From Mesorhizobium amorphae (GTDB lineage Bacteria > Pseudomonadota > Alphaproteobacteria > Rhizobiales > Rhizobiaceae), in NCBI RefSeq assembly GCF_014843845.1, contig NZ_JHQS01000023.1, positions 1 to 64,000 on the forward strand: a DNA stretch of 64,000 nt. Reading direction: 5' to 3'. The translations under genes and the position numbers were made by a program. Numbering within the stretch: position 1 is the first letter of the stretch; each line of letters begins with the position of its first letter. This document shows positions 1-9,580 of this stretch, in pieces. Under the pieces are notes generated by a model that saw only the letters and a program-made list of their open reading frames with translations, ran no database searches and was not told where the DNA came from.

Positions 1-2
1 GG

Positions 3-656
3 GGAGCGTTTGATCTCGATCCGGAAATTCTTCAAGCAGTCGATACAACTGCTGCACTCCTGGAGGACATGGGCCATGTGGTTACGGAGATGGATCCGCC
101 ATATGAGCCCGTAGAGAAAACGAGGCTATCTCTCGGCGGCGGCACTCGCTTTGCAGATTCACTTGATGCTGCGGCGCGGGCCATGGGCAGGACCATCAAC
201 GCGAACACGTTGGAACCGGGCACTCTCAAGCATTATGAACGTAGCCGAAATTCTTCACCTGCTTCCATGGGAGACCTACTTGAGGATATCCGGAGATTCC
301 GGTTCCGCGTCGGCGTGGCGATCGAACCCTTCGATATTTTGCTGACGCCAACGATGCCATTCGCTGCCCTGCCGCACGGAGGCATCTTCAGTACGACCAA
401 TCCGACCTTATCCTCAGAGGAGTTCAGTGACGCGGATGGCGCGGCTGCGATCTATCAGTACTTGGGTGTATTCAATATCACCGGGCATCCATCAGTGTCG
501 CTGCCGGTGGCCCAGAGCACTAACGACTTACCAATCGGCCTTCAAATCGTCGGCCGTTTCGGTGACGAGGCAACGTTGGTGCGTATCTCGCGCGACCTGG
601 AGGAGGCATGCCCATGGCGCCACCGAAGACCAGGCGTGCGAGCGGGGCGAAGCTGA
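3..656 (+). CDS. Amidase signature family protein, C-terminal part (cut by window start)
   Basis: The frame is open from the first bases of the window and ends at 656, so only about the last 217 residues are present. The protein aligns along its length with the C-terminal half of the complete amidase at 56332-57786: both share an MGHV segment, an ARAMGRTI segment, LLTPT, FNITG and a GRFGDEATL block near the end. Amidase-signature enzymes hydrolyse carboxamides with a Ser-cisSer-Lys triad. That triad lies in the missing N-terminal half, so activity cannot be judged. The last 12 residues diverge from the paralogue but stay in frame. It lies upstream of a peptide-type importer operon in the same orientation, separated by an IS relic, which suggests a role in using an imported or exported amide. 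The substrate is unknown. Confidence 0.85.
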   Translation, partial: GAFDLDPEILQAVDTTAALLEDMGHVVTEMDPPYEPVEKTRLSLGGGTRFADSLDAAARAMGRTINANTLEPGTLKHYERSRNSSPASMGDLLEDIRRFRFRVGVAIEPFDILLTPTMPFAALPHGGIFSTTNPTLSSEEFSDADGAAAIYQYLGVFNITGHPSVSLPVAQSTNDLPIGLQIVGRFGDEATLVRISRDLEEACPWRHRRPGVRAGRS

Positions 657-854
657 CAGCGCACCGGAGTTTTGCCTCCCGATGAAGCAATTGTCCGCTC
701 TGTACTTGCAGGCAGTGAATTGGAGTGAGAGAAACCTCTTCGAATTGACAGGATTGGCTGCGTGGGATCCTCGCAGGTGTGCACGAGACGCACAATTTCG
801 AGCGGAGTTTCGATCTCTTCGCGGTTTGTCCAACAAGCTCCGGCCGTGAGGCGC

Positions 855-1290
855 CGGTGAAAACCGGCGAAGACACGGAGCCTTCGATCAGCGCAGTGTC
901 GGAGCCGGTTACGGCGATGACTTCGGCAAAGGCCGCCGGGTTCTGATAGCCGAGCGAATTGCGACCTCGCAGTGTTGAAGTCCTCCATCCATTTAGCGAT
1001 AGCACTTCGGCGTGATCCAGGCCGACGAACGGGCTCTCGTTCAGGAACTCATCGCGCCGTTCATTGAATGTCTCGACATAGCGGTTCTGCATAGACTTGC
1101 CCGGCGCGATGTAGTGCCACCCGATGATCCTTCGACCAGCGCCGAGATACACTTGGCCGTGCGCGGCTTGGGGTGCCCTGTTCGGTTCACGCTTACGGCA
1201 GGCCAAAAGGGCGATGCGCCGCAAGCCGCCGCCTTGATGGAAGATCTGCCCGCCGATGTGGTCACGGCCTATAACGACGCCGACCATTTA
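855..1290 (-). pseudogene. IS3-type transposase relic (integrase-core fragment)
   Basis: On the minus strand a readable stretch carries GWHYIAPGKSMQN, then YVETFN, a DELLNE-like segment, and LGYQNPAAFAEV. This matches the C-terminal part of IS3-family OrfB integrase-core transposases. Upstream (towards 1290) the reading frame still shows degraded integrase-like sequence, and downstream of about 855 the resemblance stops. No complete orfA or orfB and no clear terminal inverted repeats are visible, so this is a decayed insertion sequence. It separates the amidase from the ABC importer operon. Confidence 0.6.
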
Positions 1291-1329
1291 CGTCCTGCCC
1301 TCGCCGCCAAGGATCGGTCCCCGTCATAA

Positions 1330-2012
1330 CCCACAACCCATCGCGCGCTCAAATATCAAGCAGTTCCGCCGAGTCGCAACCCGCTTCGAAAACCACAGCA
1401 ATTAACAGGCCGTGATCACTCTCGCCGCCATCGTCCTATGACTGCGCTAGTGCTCACACTACCTAAAGCCTGGTCCGCAAGCATCATACGTGGCAATCGC
1501 ATACCTGCCGCAAAGATCAGACGCTGAATGCTTCTTTGGTGAGGCCGGACGCAGAGCTTGATTCAGGCATGGCGACACGCCTTAGGCCGATCTGAGCCAA
1601 TCTTAAAACCAGATGACCGCGATACACACACTGAATTTGACGTAAGCTCCGAGGGGATCGAAAATCCAACTTAATAGCCAGAACTTGGAACGGGAGGAAC
1701 AATGAGCTTTTTGGCAAACTGCAGGCGGTGCATGCAGCGTTGGCGCGGCCTTTTTGTCGCCGGTCGGGCTGCGCCAGCGATTCTCTGACGAGGTCCCGGC
1801 CGGAAGCTCCCATGACAAATCAAATGGATAGAGTGCGCAGTGCGTGGATTTTAGAAAACCAGGATCTCATGGCAAAGTAGAACTATAGAAGACAGCAGGA
1901 ACTGTTCAGAAGAGTAATGCAGGAGCAAGATTTAAGTCGCCGGTGATCTTCTCGGCACTGATCCAATAGACGCGGTTAACCGCTCCACTAAGCAAGAAAG
2001 GGGAATGCAACA
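1330..2012. other. Intergenic region before the ABC importer operon, no gene recognised
   Basis: About 680 bases without a convincing coding frame. Open frames here on the minus strand have no recognisable protein features. The final bases carry a ribosome-binding-like AAGGGGAA ahead of the start at 2013, and the operon promoter is presumably in this stretch. I could not pick out a specific promoter or operator. Confidence 0.4.
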
Positions 2013-3614
2013 ATGACAATCTCTCGACGCGATCTCATCAAGGCGGGCATAGCCGCCGGAACGGCTCTATCGCTCCCGTCCGTCCTGCGAGCACAGACGG
2101 CGCCGGCCGATGCCCGGATCGCTCGGATGGTTATGGGAGGTAGCCTCAGCGCCTTCGACCCGTACTATTCGACGGCTACCATCGCCTACAACCACGCCTT
2201 CGCGATTTACGACACGCTATTCGGGTTCGACTCCAAGAATATGCCGCAGCCGCAAATGGTGGGGCAGTGGGGCGTTTCCGACGACAAGAAGACCTATACG
2301 TTCGAGCTCCGGGATGACCTGGGCTGGCACGACGGCACCCCGGTCACTGCGGCGGACTGTGTTGCCTCGATCCGTCGCTGGGGTCAGCGGGAAACCGGCC
2401 CCGGACCCCAGGTTATGCAGCGGGTTAAGGATATCTCGAAGAAGGACGAGAGGACCTTCATCATCGCGCTCAAGGAGCCGCTGGGCTTGCTGATCGAAAT
2501 CTTGGCGTCGGAGAGAATATTCGTCATGAGAGAGAGGGACGCGAGTCTCCCTCCGACCGAACAGGTGACTGCGAATATCGGATCGGGGCCGTTCAAGTTC
2601 AATCATGCTCTTGCCAAGCCTGGCGCGAGCTTCACATACGACCGTAACGAACAATACGTGCCACGCAACGAGCCACCCGACGGGCTCGCCGGCGGGAAGG
2701 TCGTCAACGTCGATCGCGTGATCTGGGACAATATTGCCGATCAGCAGACTGCTTTGGCAGCTTTGCAGACGGGTGAGGTTGATTTCGTCCAGACCCCGCC
2801 GTCCGACTTTTACTCGGTGATCGAGAGCGACCCCAACCTTGAACTTCAGGTACTGGACAAGGGAGGGGAAGACATGTTCTTGCGCATGAATGCGCTGCAG
2901 AAACCGTTCGATAATGTCAAGGCGCGCCAAGCGATGCTTCACCTGATCGATCAAGAGGCTATGATGCGCGCTGCGCACGGCGATCCTAGGTACACCGGCA
3001 CCGTCACTTCGCGATGGGGGAACAGTCCGCCCTATTCGAATGACGAGAATACGGGATGGTTCAAAAAAGGCGGAGATCCGGACAGGGCCAAGCAACTCTT
3101 CAAAGAGGCGGGATATGCAGGCGAGAAAGTCGTCATCCTGCAGCCCACGGACTGGGCGGCGACAAGCAATGCCTCTCAGCTTCTGGCCGCCACATTGCGG
3201 AAGATCGGCGTCAATGCCGAGCTCGCGCCGAGCGACTCGAGCGCGTTGCGCGCGCGCCGGGAGAACAAGGGCCCCGTTGAGAACGGCGGCTGGAGCATCT
3301 TCATTACAGGCTCGTCGGATGATTCCTTCCGCGATCCAATTGCCTCAGCTTACCTAGCCCCGACTGGCGAGAAGGGCTGGGCGGGGTGGGTGAAGAACGA
3401 TGAATTCGAGGCTCTCCGGGCGAAATGGCTGGATGTCGAAACGCTCGAAGAGCGCAAGGCGATGGCCCGCGAGATGCAAAGGCTGTGGTGGGACTTCGTC
3501 GGCATCGTTTTTCTGGGTAAATCTGTCAGGCCAATCGCGCGCCGCAAGACGCTCACCGGCCTCATCGGCGTCCCGGATTTCGTCGTTATGTGGAACATGC
3601 AGAAGGCCTCATAA
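2013..3614 (+). CDS. ABC transporter substrate-binding protein, family 5 (peptide/opine/nickel type)
   Basis: This 533-residue periplasmic binding protein opens with a twin-arginine-like signal (SRRDLIKAG, residues 4-12) followed by a hydrophobic stretch and a likely cleavage site after residue 28 (LRAQ). The mature part has the SBP_bac_5 layout, including the YDTLFGFD-like region, the LRDDLGWHDGTPVTAADC segment typical of the family, and the VRQAM-type helix (KARQAMLHLIDQE). Length fits the family (500-550). It is the first gene of a five-gene importer and overlaps the next start by one base (TAATG). It would capture the substrate in the periplasm. The ligand cannot be told from sequence; peptides, opines or amides are all possible in view of the amidase and peptidases nearby. 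Confidence 0.93.
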   Translation: MTISRRDLIKAGIAAGTALSLPSVLRAQTAPADARIARMVMGGSLSAFDPYYSTATIAYNHAFAIYDTLFGFDSKNMPQPQMVGQWGVSDDKKTYTFELRDDLGWHDGTPVTAADCVASIRRWGQRETGPGPQVMQRVKDISKKDERTFIIALKEPLGLLIEILASERIFVMRERDASLPPTEQVTANIGSGPFKFNHALAKPGASFTYDRNEQYVPRNEPPDGLAGGKVVNVDRVIWDNIADQQTALAALQTGEVDFVQTPPSDFYSVIESDPNLELQVLDKGGEDMFLRMNALQKPFDNVKARQAMLHLIDQEAMMRAAHGDPRYTGTVTSRWGNSPPYSNDENTGWFKKGGDPDRAKQLFKEAGYAGEKVVILQPTDWAATSNASQLLAATLRKIGVNAELAPSDSSALRARRENKGPVENGGWSIFITGSSDDSFRDPIASAYLAPTGEKGWAGWVKNDEFEALRAKWLDVETLEERKAMAREMQRLWWDFVGIVFLGKSVRPIARRKTLTGLIGVPDFVVMWNMQKAS

Positions 3615-4555
3615 TGGCTGCCTACATCCTTCGCAGGATGGTTTCGACCATCGCCGTCATGGCGATGGTCGGGATCTTCGTCTTCCTGCTTCTAAGGCTA
3701 GCGCCCGGCGATCCCGCAGCCATCATCGCCGGCGACACGGCTACGCCACAGATCATTGCCGGCATCCGCGAACAGCTGGGGCTCAACGAGCCGCTGCCCG
3801 TTCAGTTCGTCCATTGGGCTCTCAGCATACTCGGTGGCGACTTCGGGACCTCAATTTTCACGGGGCGACCCGTTCTCCAGCTGATCTCGCAGCGGCTGGA
3901 GCCGACCATTTCCATTTCGATCCTGACGATCATCCTTTCGGTGACGATTGGGGTCTCCTTCGGTATCGTCGCGGCGTGGCGAGCTGGCGGTCTCGTTGAT
4001 CGCATCCTGACAGCATTCGCGACACTTGGTTTTTCTGTCCCGGTGTTTGTCGTCGGCTTCTTTCTCATTTACGTGTTCGCGATCCGGACACGTTGGCTTC
4101 CCGTTCAAGGATACCAGTCTATCGACGATGGCTTCGGGCCATGGCTTGTGCACCTAATCCTGCCGACCGTGACTTTGGGCGTTCCCTACATTGCTTTCAT
4201 CGCCCGGATCGCGCGGGCAAGCATGCTGGAGGTTCTGTCGGAAGACTATATGCGGACTGCCGCTGCCAAGGGCGCCTCGTCATATTCCATGCTTTTCCAC
4301 CACGCTCTGAGGAATGCCGGTGTTCCTATCCTCACCGTGATCGGGTTAAGTTTCGCAGGTCTGATCGGTGGCGTCGTCATCACGGAAACGGTGTTCAACA
4401 TACCTGGCGTCGGTCGTTTGGTGGTCGATGCGATCAACAACCGCGATTACCCTATCATTCAAGGTGTGCTCATCCTGGTTTCGGGTCTGTACGTCCTTAT
4501 CAATCTCGCGGTCGATCTTTCCTACACTCTCGTCGACCCCCGCATCCGGTACTGA
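3614..4555 (+). CDS. ABC transporter permease, DppB type
   Basis: A 313-residue inner-membrane permease with about six transmembrane segments. The first hydrophobic helix starts right after the N-terminal YILRR, followed by the LRLAPGDPA motif seen in DppB/OppB proteins. The cytoplasmic EAA-like loop is visible as EDYMRTAAAKGAS followed by HALRNAG, near residues 205-235, and the family ending YTLVDPRIRY is intact. I chose the start at 3614 because it overlaps the stop of the binding-protein gene by one base, implying translational coupling. A longer frame from 3590 has no better ribosome-binding site. It forms the translocation channel with the permease encoded next. Confidence 0.93.
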   Translation: MAAYILRRMVSTIAVMAMVGIFVFLLLRLAPGDPAAIIAGDTATPQIIAGIREQLGLNEPLPVQFVHWALSILGGDFGTSIFTGRPVLQLISQRLEPTISISILTIILSVTIGVSFGIVAAWRAGGLVDRILTAFATLGFSVPVFVVGFFLIYVFAIRTRWLPVQGYQSIDDGFGPWLVHLILPTVTLGVPYIAFIARIARASMLEVLSEDYMRTAAAKGASSYSMLFHHALRNAGVPILTVIGLSFAGLIGGVVITETVFNIPGVGRLVVDAINNRDYPIIQGVLILVSGLYVLINLAVDLSYTLVDPRIRY

Positions 4556-4557
4556 TT

Positions 4558-5439
4558 ATGACGCTCCTCTCCGCACCAGTTGAAACCGTCCTGACGGGCC
4601 GCCTGCGAATATCTGACCTTCCCCGTCTGGCAAGGCGGCATCCGCTCGTCCTTCTAGGCGGCGGCCTCTTGGCGCTGTTGATCGTTCTGGCGCTCGCTGC
4701 CCCGCTTTACGCCGGCGATCCATCAAGCATGGATCCATTCAAGCGCCTCCAGCCGCCGTCAGCCGACATGTGGTTCGGAAGCGATAATCTGGGGCGTGAC
4801 GTGTTTGCACGAACGGTGTTCGGCGCCCGGATCTCACTAATAGTCGGATTGACCTCGGCGGTGGGCGCGGCTTTGGGCGGTCTTCTGATCGGTGTCATCG
4901 CCGGCTACAACCGCGGCTTCGACAATATCGTCATGCGGGTCATGGATGGCCTTATGTCGATCCCGACGATTCTGCTGGCCATTGCCCTTATTTCTCTGAC
5001 AGGACCAGGGATCGGTATCCTTATCGTCGCTATTACGATCCCGCAGATGCCGAGCGTCACGCGGCTCGTTCGTTCGGCGGTTCTGAGTGTTCGGGAGCGT
5101 CCCTATGTGGAAGCCGCGCTCTGCGGGGGTGCGCGCCTGCCGAAAGTGCTGTGGCGGCACATCCTCCCAAGCACTATTCCGGGGCTTATGGTGCAGAGCG
5201 CCATAGTCTGCGCAGATGCGATTCTGACAGAGGCCGGGCTGAGCTTCCTTGGGGTAGGCGTGCCCCCCGAGATCCCCAGCTGGGGCAACATGATTTCGAG
5301 TTCTCGCTTGTATCTCGCTATCGCCCCTATGACGGTCTTCGCCCCCGGCATCTGCCTTGCTGTCACGGTCCTTGCCGTCAACCTGCTTGGGGATGGACTG
5401 CGCGACGTGTTCGACCCCCGCTCAAACCGGAGGCGCTAA
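4558..5439 (+). CDS. ABC transporter permease, DppC type
   Basis: A 293-residue second permease of the importer. It starts two bases after the previous stop. A long upstream extension of the same frame is the shadow of the DppB-type gene and is not used. The N-terminal region before the first membrane segment is typical of DppC proteins, and the [19 protein letters not shown] motif is conserved, as is the EAA-type loop ([15 protein letters not shown], then [10 protein letters not shown]). The C-terminus has the usual [15 protein letters not shown] and [11 protein letters not shown] motifs. It pairs with the DppB-type subunit in the inner membrane. Confidence 0.93.
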   Translation: MTLLSAPVETVLTGRLRISDLPRLARRHPLVLLGGGLLALLIVLALAAPLYAGDPSSMDPFKRLQPPSADMWFGSDNLGRDVFARTVFGARISLIVGLTSAVGAALGGLLIGVIAGYNRGFDNIVMRVMDGLMSIPTILLAIALISLTGPGIGILIVAITIPQMPSVTRLVRSAVLSVRERPYVEAALCGGARLPKVLWRHILPSTIPGLMVQSAIVCADAILTEAGLSFLGVGVPPEIPSWGNMISSSRLYLAIAPMTVFAPGICLAVTVLAVNLLGDGLRDVFDPRSNRRR

Positions 5440-5440
5440 C

Positions 5441-6448
5441 ATGCAGTTGCATCAAACCGCAGCGAACGACGTGCTTCTCGATGTCCGAAATCTGGAAACG
5501 CATTTTTACGGCGAAGAGTGCGTCACCCGGGCCTTAGGCGGCATTAGCTTCCAGGTGAAGAAAGGCGAGACGCTCGGCGTCGTAGGCGAATCGGGATGCG
5601 GGAAGAGCGTCACCGCTCTCTCCATCCTTCGCCTGCTGCCGAAGCTGACCGCCAGGACTGTCGGCGGCGAGGTGCGCTTTCACGGACGCGACCTGCTTGA
5701 GCTGTCCGATCGGGAAATGCGACAGATCCGCGGCGCCCAGATCGCCATGATCTTCCAGGACCCGATGACGAGCCTTAACCCGGTCTATACGGTCGGTCGC
5801 CAGATCGCCGAGGCGGTGCAGATCCACACGCAAGCGTCCCGCTCGGTGGCCATGGCAAAGGCCGAAGACATGCTCCGTCTCGTCCGCATCGCGGATCCTG
5901 AGCTTCGCGTCAACAACTATCCTCACGAAATGTCGGGCGGCATGCGCCAGCGCGCCATGATCGCCATGGCTCTTGCCTGCTCACCGGAACTGTTGATTGC
6001 CGATGAGCCGACGACGGCGCTCGACGTCACCATCCAGGCGCAGATCCTGCGGCTCATCGTCGATCTGAAAGAGCGCACGGGAACGGCCGTGATGTTTATC
6101 ACGCATGATCTGGGCGTCGTAGCCGAGACATGCCAGCGCGTGATCGTGATGTATGCCGGCCGGATCGTAGAACAAGCGAGCGTGATAGATCTGTTTGCGC
6201 GACCGGCGCATCCCTACACCCAGGGCCTCATGCGATCGGTGCCCGATCGGCGGCGCGGCCGCCAGCGCCGCCTTCCGGAAATCCCTGGCATCGTGCCAAG
6301 TCTGCGCGAACCCATTGTCGGCTGCAGCTTTGCGCCTCGCTGCGCGTTCGCGATCGACATTTGCCGCGAGAAGAGGCCCCCCCTGCGTGATGTCGGGTCG
6401 AGCCACGCCGCAGCTTGCTGGCGCGCCGAAGAGGTGGTGGGCGCATGA
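5441..6448 (+). CDS. ABC transporter ATP-binding protein, DppD type
   Basis: A 335-residue ATPase. Walker A is GESGCGKS (about residues 49-56), the Q-loop is in [11 protein letters not shown], the signature is SGGMRQR, and Walker B is [12 protein letters not shown] with the switch histidine in FITHDLGVV. The C-terminal oligopeptide-transporter extension with cysteines (GCSFAPRC, then CREKRPP) is present. The start at 5441 is preceded by GGAGG at suitable distance and follows the permease stop by one base. The longer upstream reading is rejected. It works as a heterodimer with the next ATPase to drive uptake. Confidence 0.94.
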   Translation: MQLHQTAANDVLLDVRNLETHFYGEECVTRALGGISFQVKKGETLGVVGESGCGKSVTALSILRLLPKLTARTVGGEVRFHGRDLLELSDREMRQIRGAQIAMIFQDPMTSLNPVYTVGRQIAEAVQIHTQASRSVAMAKAEDMLRLVRIADPELRVNNYPHEMSGGMRQRAMIAMALACSPELLIADEPTTALDVTIQAQILRLIVDLKERTGTAVMFITHDLGVVAETCQRVIVMYAGRIVEQASVIDLFARPAHPYTQGLMRSVPDRRRGRQRRLPEIPGIVPSLREPIVGCSFAPRCAFAIDICREKRPPLRDVGSSHAAACWRAEEVVGA

Positions 6449-7476
6449 GCGGTCCTTTGCTGAAAGTCGAGAATCTGACCAAGCATTATCCGCTCGGTGC
6501 GGGATTCCTGAAGAGGACCATCCCGGTGATCCGGGCAGTAGAGGATGTGTCCTTTTCCGTTGAGGCGGGCGAGACGCTCTGTATCGTTGGTGAATCCGGC
6601 TGCGGCAAGTCGACTGTCGCGCGGCTCCTGATGCGGCTCGTGGAGCCGACGGGCGGGCGCGTGCTGATCGACGGGACCGACATTGCGGGTCTCAAGAAAG
6701 ACGCGCTTCACGCCTGGCGCCGTCGGATGCAGATGGTCTTCCAGGACCCTTACTCGTCGCTAAACCCGCGCCTCACCGCTGGGCAAATTATCACCGAACC
6801 CGTCGAGAATTTCGAGCGCCTCAGCCGGAAGCAGCGTCAGGCACTCGCTGCGGACCTTCTCCGAAAAGTCGGAATGTCGCCCGAAATGATGCACAGGCTC
6901 CCTTCCGAATTGTCGGGCGGTCAGCGCCAGCGGCTCGGCATTGCACGCGCCCTGTCGCTCAACCCCTCGCTCATCATCGCCGACGAAGCGGTGTCAGCGC
7001 TCGACGTCTCCGTGCAGGCGCAGATTCTGAATCTGCTTCTGGATCTCCAGCAGCAGTTGGGCATCGCCTTTGTCTTCATCTCGCATGACCTTGGCGTCGT
7101 GGAGCATATCGCCCATCGCGTTGCCGTCATGTACCTGGGGCGCATCGTCGAGCTCGCCCCGTGCGAGGCGCTCTTCGCCAAACCAGTCCATCCCTACACC
7201 GAGGCGCTGATTGCGGCAGCGCCAGTGCCGGATCCGACGCGGATTCGGCTGGAGGCGCCCGTTGAGGGCGAGGTGCCGAGCCCCATCAATCCGCCGAGTG
7301 GGTGCGCGTTCCACCCGCGCTGCCCACTGGCCGTCGAGCGGTGCCGCATCGAAGTGCCGCCTTTGGTGCCCATGGCAGACGGGCGACTCGTGGCCTGTCA
7401 TGTGCGCGCTCCGGCCATAGATATCCCGGTCCATCTGGTTGATGCGGGCGAGCATTCGCCCAGTGGTGTGTCATAG
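6445..7476 (+). CDS. ABC transporter ATP-binding protein, DppF type
   Basis: A 343-residue ATPase that overlaps the previous stop by four bases (ATGA). It has Walker [10 protein letters not shown] (residues 49-57), a [13 protein letters not shown]-loop segment, the LSGGQRQR signature, Walker [13 protein letters not shown] and the [11 protein letters not shown] switch region. The C-terminal oligopeptide-type domain (GCAFHPRC) is present. Walker B has DEAVSALD, as is usual for DppF proteins. It closes the importer operon, and the next gene starts about 120 bases on. Together, 2013-7476 encodes a complete binding-protein-dependent importer. Confidence 0.94.
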   Translation: MSGPLLKVENLTKHYPLGAGFLKRTIPVIRAVEDVSFSVEAGETLCIVGESGCGKSTVARLLMRLVEPTGGRVLIDGTDIAGLKKDALHAWRRRMQMVFQDPYSSLNPRLTAGQIITEPVENFERLSRKQRQALAADLLRKVGMSPEMMHRLPSELSGGQRQRLGIARALSLNPSLIIADEAVSALDVSVQAQILNLLLDLQQQLGIAFVFISHDLGVVEHIAHRVAVMYLGRIVELAPCEALFAKPVHPYTEALIAAAPVPDPTRIRLEAPVEGEVPSPINPPSGCAFHPRCPLAVERCRIEVPPLVPMADGRLVACHVRAPAIDIPVHLVDAGEHSPSGVS

Positions 7477-7596
7477 CCACAGACTCTTCAACCCCATCAA
7501 ACATCTTGTTCGTACCGCTCACATGAATACCGAATATTGCGTGGAGCGCGACAAAAAGAGATGAACTGAACAGACTTGATCGCAAAAGATTCAGCT

Positions 7597-9021
7597 ATGG
7601 AGACAGCTATGGAGAAGCATTCAGACGAGAACGGTTGCCGACCGGCCCAAGCCGGCAGCTATGATACGGTCGGTTCGATTGCAACGAACGTTGCGGACGG
7701 CTTTACGATGGTAGCGGTTGGCGACCTTATCGTGTCGCGGCCGCTGGCCAAAGGTCAACATCCCGGCCTCGGCGAGATCGTCAAGATTCTTCATGATGCC
7801 GATGTCACTTTTGGCAACATGGAAATGAACATTTTTGATATCCGATCCTTCAAGGGAAGTCCGCAGGCTGAATACGGCGGTGCGTTTCACATCAGCCTTC
7901 CCGAGATCGGACCTGATTTGAAGGCGATGGGATTCAACATCGTCAGTCGAGCAAACAACCATACGCTTGACTGGGGGCTTGAAGGCATGCGCGAGACGAG
8001 CCAAGTGCTCGATCAGAGCGGGATCGTCCATGCAGGGGTGGGCGAGAACCTCGCACAAGCTGGCGCTGCTCGCTTTTTGGAAACCGCGCGCGGTCGCGTG
8101 GCGTTGGTGTCGCTTGCTTCATCGTTCACGCCTATGTCTCGGGCGGGCGATCCCGCCGGCGAGGCGCCAGGCAGACCCGGACTCAACGCCCTTCGTTTGG
8201 CGCGAAGCATCGTGGTCCCGCCCGAGAAACTCGAGAGCTTGAGGCAGATACGCGATGCGTTGCCCGACTCCCTCCCGGGCGGTCGATCGGCGCCGCCTGC
8301 AGTCTCAGGGGCCGCGGCTGAGCGGCCCGAGGATCCTAAGGATCCAAACCGCGTCGTGGTCGCCGGAATGACGTTCAAAGCGGGCGACAAGGCAGGTTAC
8401 AGCTACGAAGCCGACCCCCTGGACGTCGCCGACATTCTTAGAAATGTTCGTCGGGGCAAGCAGTTCTCCGACTTCTGTATCGTCACGAATCACTGTCACC
8501 AGCCCGGGAATTGGAGCGAGGAGACGCCTGATTACGAGCAATCCTTTGCGCATCGAGTGATTGATGCAGGAGCGGATGCATATGTCGGACACGGACCCCA
8601 CAAGTTGCGCGGCATCGAGATCTATAAGGGTCGGCCTATCTATTATAGCCTGGCCAATTTCTTTTATGATGACCACCGGACGCCTGTAGGGGCCGACATG
8701 TTCGCTGCTTATGGGAAGGACCCACGGGTCGACACGGATGCCGAGGTGACAGTCGCGGAGGAGGCGAAAGGATTTGACGACCCGGTGTTCTATGAAAGCA
8801 TAGTCACCGTCAGCCGCTTTGAGCAGAACCAGCTTGCTGAATTGCGGCTTTATCCCATTGAGCTCGGTTACTTGAAGAGGTTTGCCAACCGGGGTGTCCC
8901 GCGGCTCGCCCCTCCGCCGCAAGCAAAATCCATTCTGGAACGTCTGCAGAAGCTCTCGAAGCCATTTGGGACCGAGATCGCCATCGAGAACGACGTCGGC
9001 GTAATTAAACTGAGGTCCTAA
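7597..9021 (+). CDS. CapA-family (PgsA-like) metallophosphoesterase-fold protein
   Basis: About 474 residues with the CapA/PgsA core: an N-terminal strand MVAVGDLIVSRP, a GNMEMN segment, SRANNHTLDWG, and near the C-terminus the block DAGADAYVGHGPHKLRGIE followed by YYSLANFFYD. CapA proteins are linked to poly-gamma-glutamate synthesis or release, and soluble rhizobial members have no known function. No signal peptide is obvious. Starts at TTG 7576, ATG 7597 and ATG 7609 are all possible. A GGAG six bases ahead of 7609 favours the last, and I give 7597 as a compromise. It sits 120 bases after the importer in the same direction, so it may belong to the same pathway. Confidence 0.85.
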   Translation: METAMEKHSDENGCRPAQAGSYDTVGSIATNVADGFTMVAVGDLIVSRPLAKGQHPGLGEIVKILHDADVTFGNMEMNIFDIRSFKGSPQAEYGGAFHISLPEIGPDLKAMGFNIVSRANNHTLDWGLEGMRETSQVLDQSGIVHAGVGENLAQAGAARFLETARGRVALVSLASSFTPMSRAGDPAGEAPGRPGLNALRLARSIVVPPEKLESLRQIRDALPDSLPGGRSAPPAVSGAAAERPEDPKDPNRVVVAGMTFKAGDKAGYSYEADPLDVADILRNVRRGKQFSDFCIVTNHCHQPGNWSEETPDYEQSFAHRVIDAGADAYVGHGPHKLRGIEIYKGRPIYYSLANFFYDDHRTPVGADMFAAYGKDPRVDTDAEVTVAEEAKGFDDPVFYESIVTVSRFEQNQLAELRLYPIELGYLKRFANRGVPRLAPPPQAKSILERLQKLSKPFGTEIAIENDVGVIKLRS

Positions 9022-9580
9022 CTCGTCGCAATTGTACGGCTCGAATTCGTGATTAGCGGCTTGAACAACGCGCGGATCGTGGCCGAGAGCCTTATGCTGA
9101 GCATGCGCGTTGCGGAGGTCGTGGGCAAAACGCTCGGGCAGGTCTATGACTGCCGGAAGGAGTTTGGAAGCAGCCGGTCGGCGCTACCAGAAGCATGAGG
9201 TACAGATTTGGCGCCGAGGGGTGGCCAGATCGCCCGTCATGTGCTCCTGCGAAGCCAGCGACATGGTCTGCGATCCGCGCTCTCAATCTCATCGAAACCA
9301 AGCTGGGGGCTGCATCAGGCTGTTCCCTTGCTTCCCTTGCACCGGTGGGAGTTGTCGCCGGCCTTTCGAGATGCGGCGACTTGGGAGGCGCGCGCCGGCC
9401 GGCCCGTCGACCCACGGGTGCCCGCGCGGACAACGCGCTCATTCGCCTAGGTCCAACTCCCTTCAGTGGTGGCCGCTCGGACTTGCCCATCTGAATTGTC
9501 GTTAGCATGCTTGCAGCAGCTGCCTGCCAGGTGAGAACACTCTGTACCTCTGAACTCTCCTCTTTCTTACAGGCAAAGAT
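9022..9580. other. Intergenic stretch with a short unassigned coding-like fragment
   Basis: About 560 bases with no complete gene. A plus-strand reading around 9053-9195 gives an alanine- and valine-rich segment that looks protein-like (NNARIVAESLMLSMRVAEVV) but is cut off by a stop, and I cannot assign it to a family. The open frames on the opposite strand look like composition artefacts of high GC. Confidence 0.3.

Noticed and set aside
520..1287. Single 255-codon minus-strand gene
   Set aside because: Only its middle resembles an IS3 transposase, and its end runs antisense through the amidase gene, so it is a relic plus shadow and not one gene.
2217..3095. Long minus-strand open frame (292 codons) inside the binding-protein gene
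   Set aside because: It is the antisense shadow of a strongly conserved gene in GC-rich DNA, with no family resemblance of its own.
4093..4557. Extended N-terminus of the DppC-type permease
   Set aside because: The extension is the other frame of the DppB-type gene. The start at 4558 directly after the previous stop fits the family.
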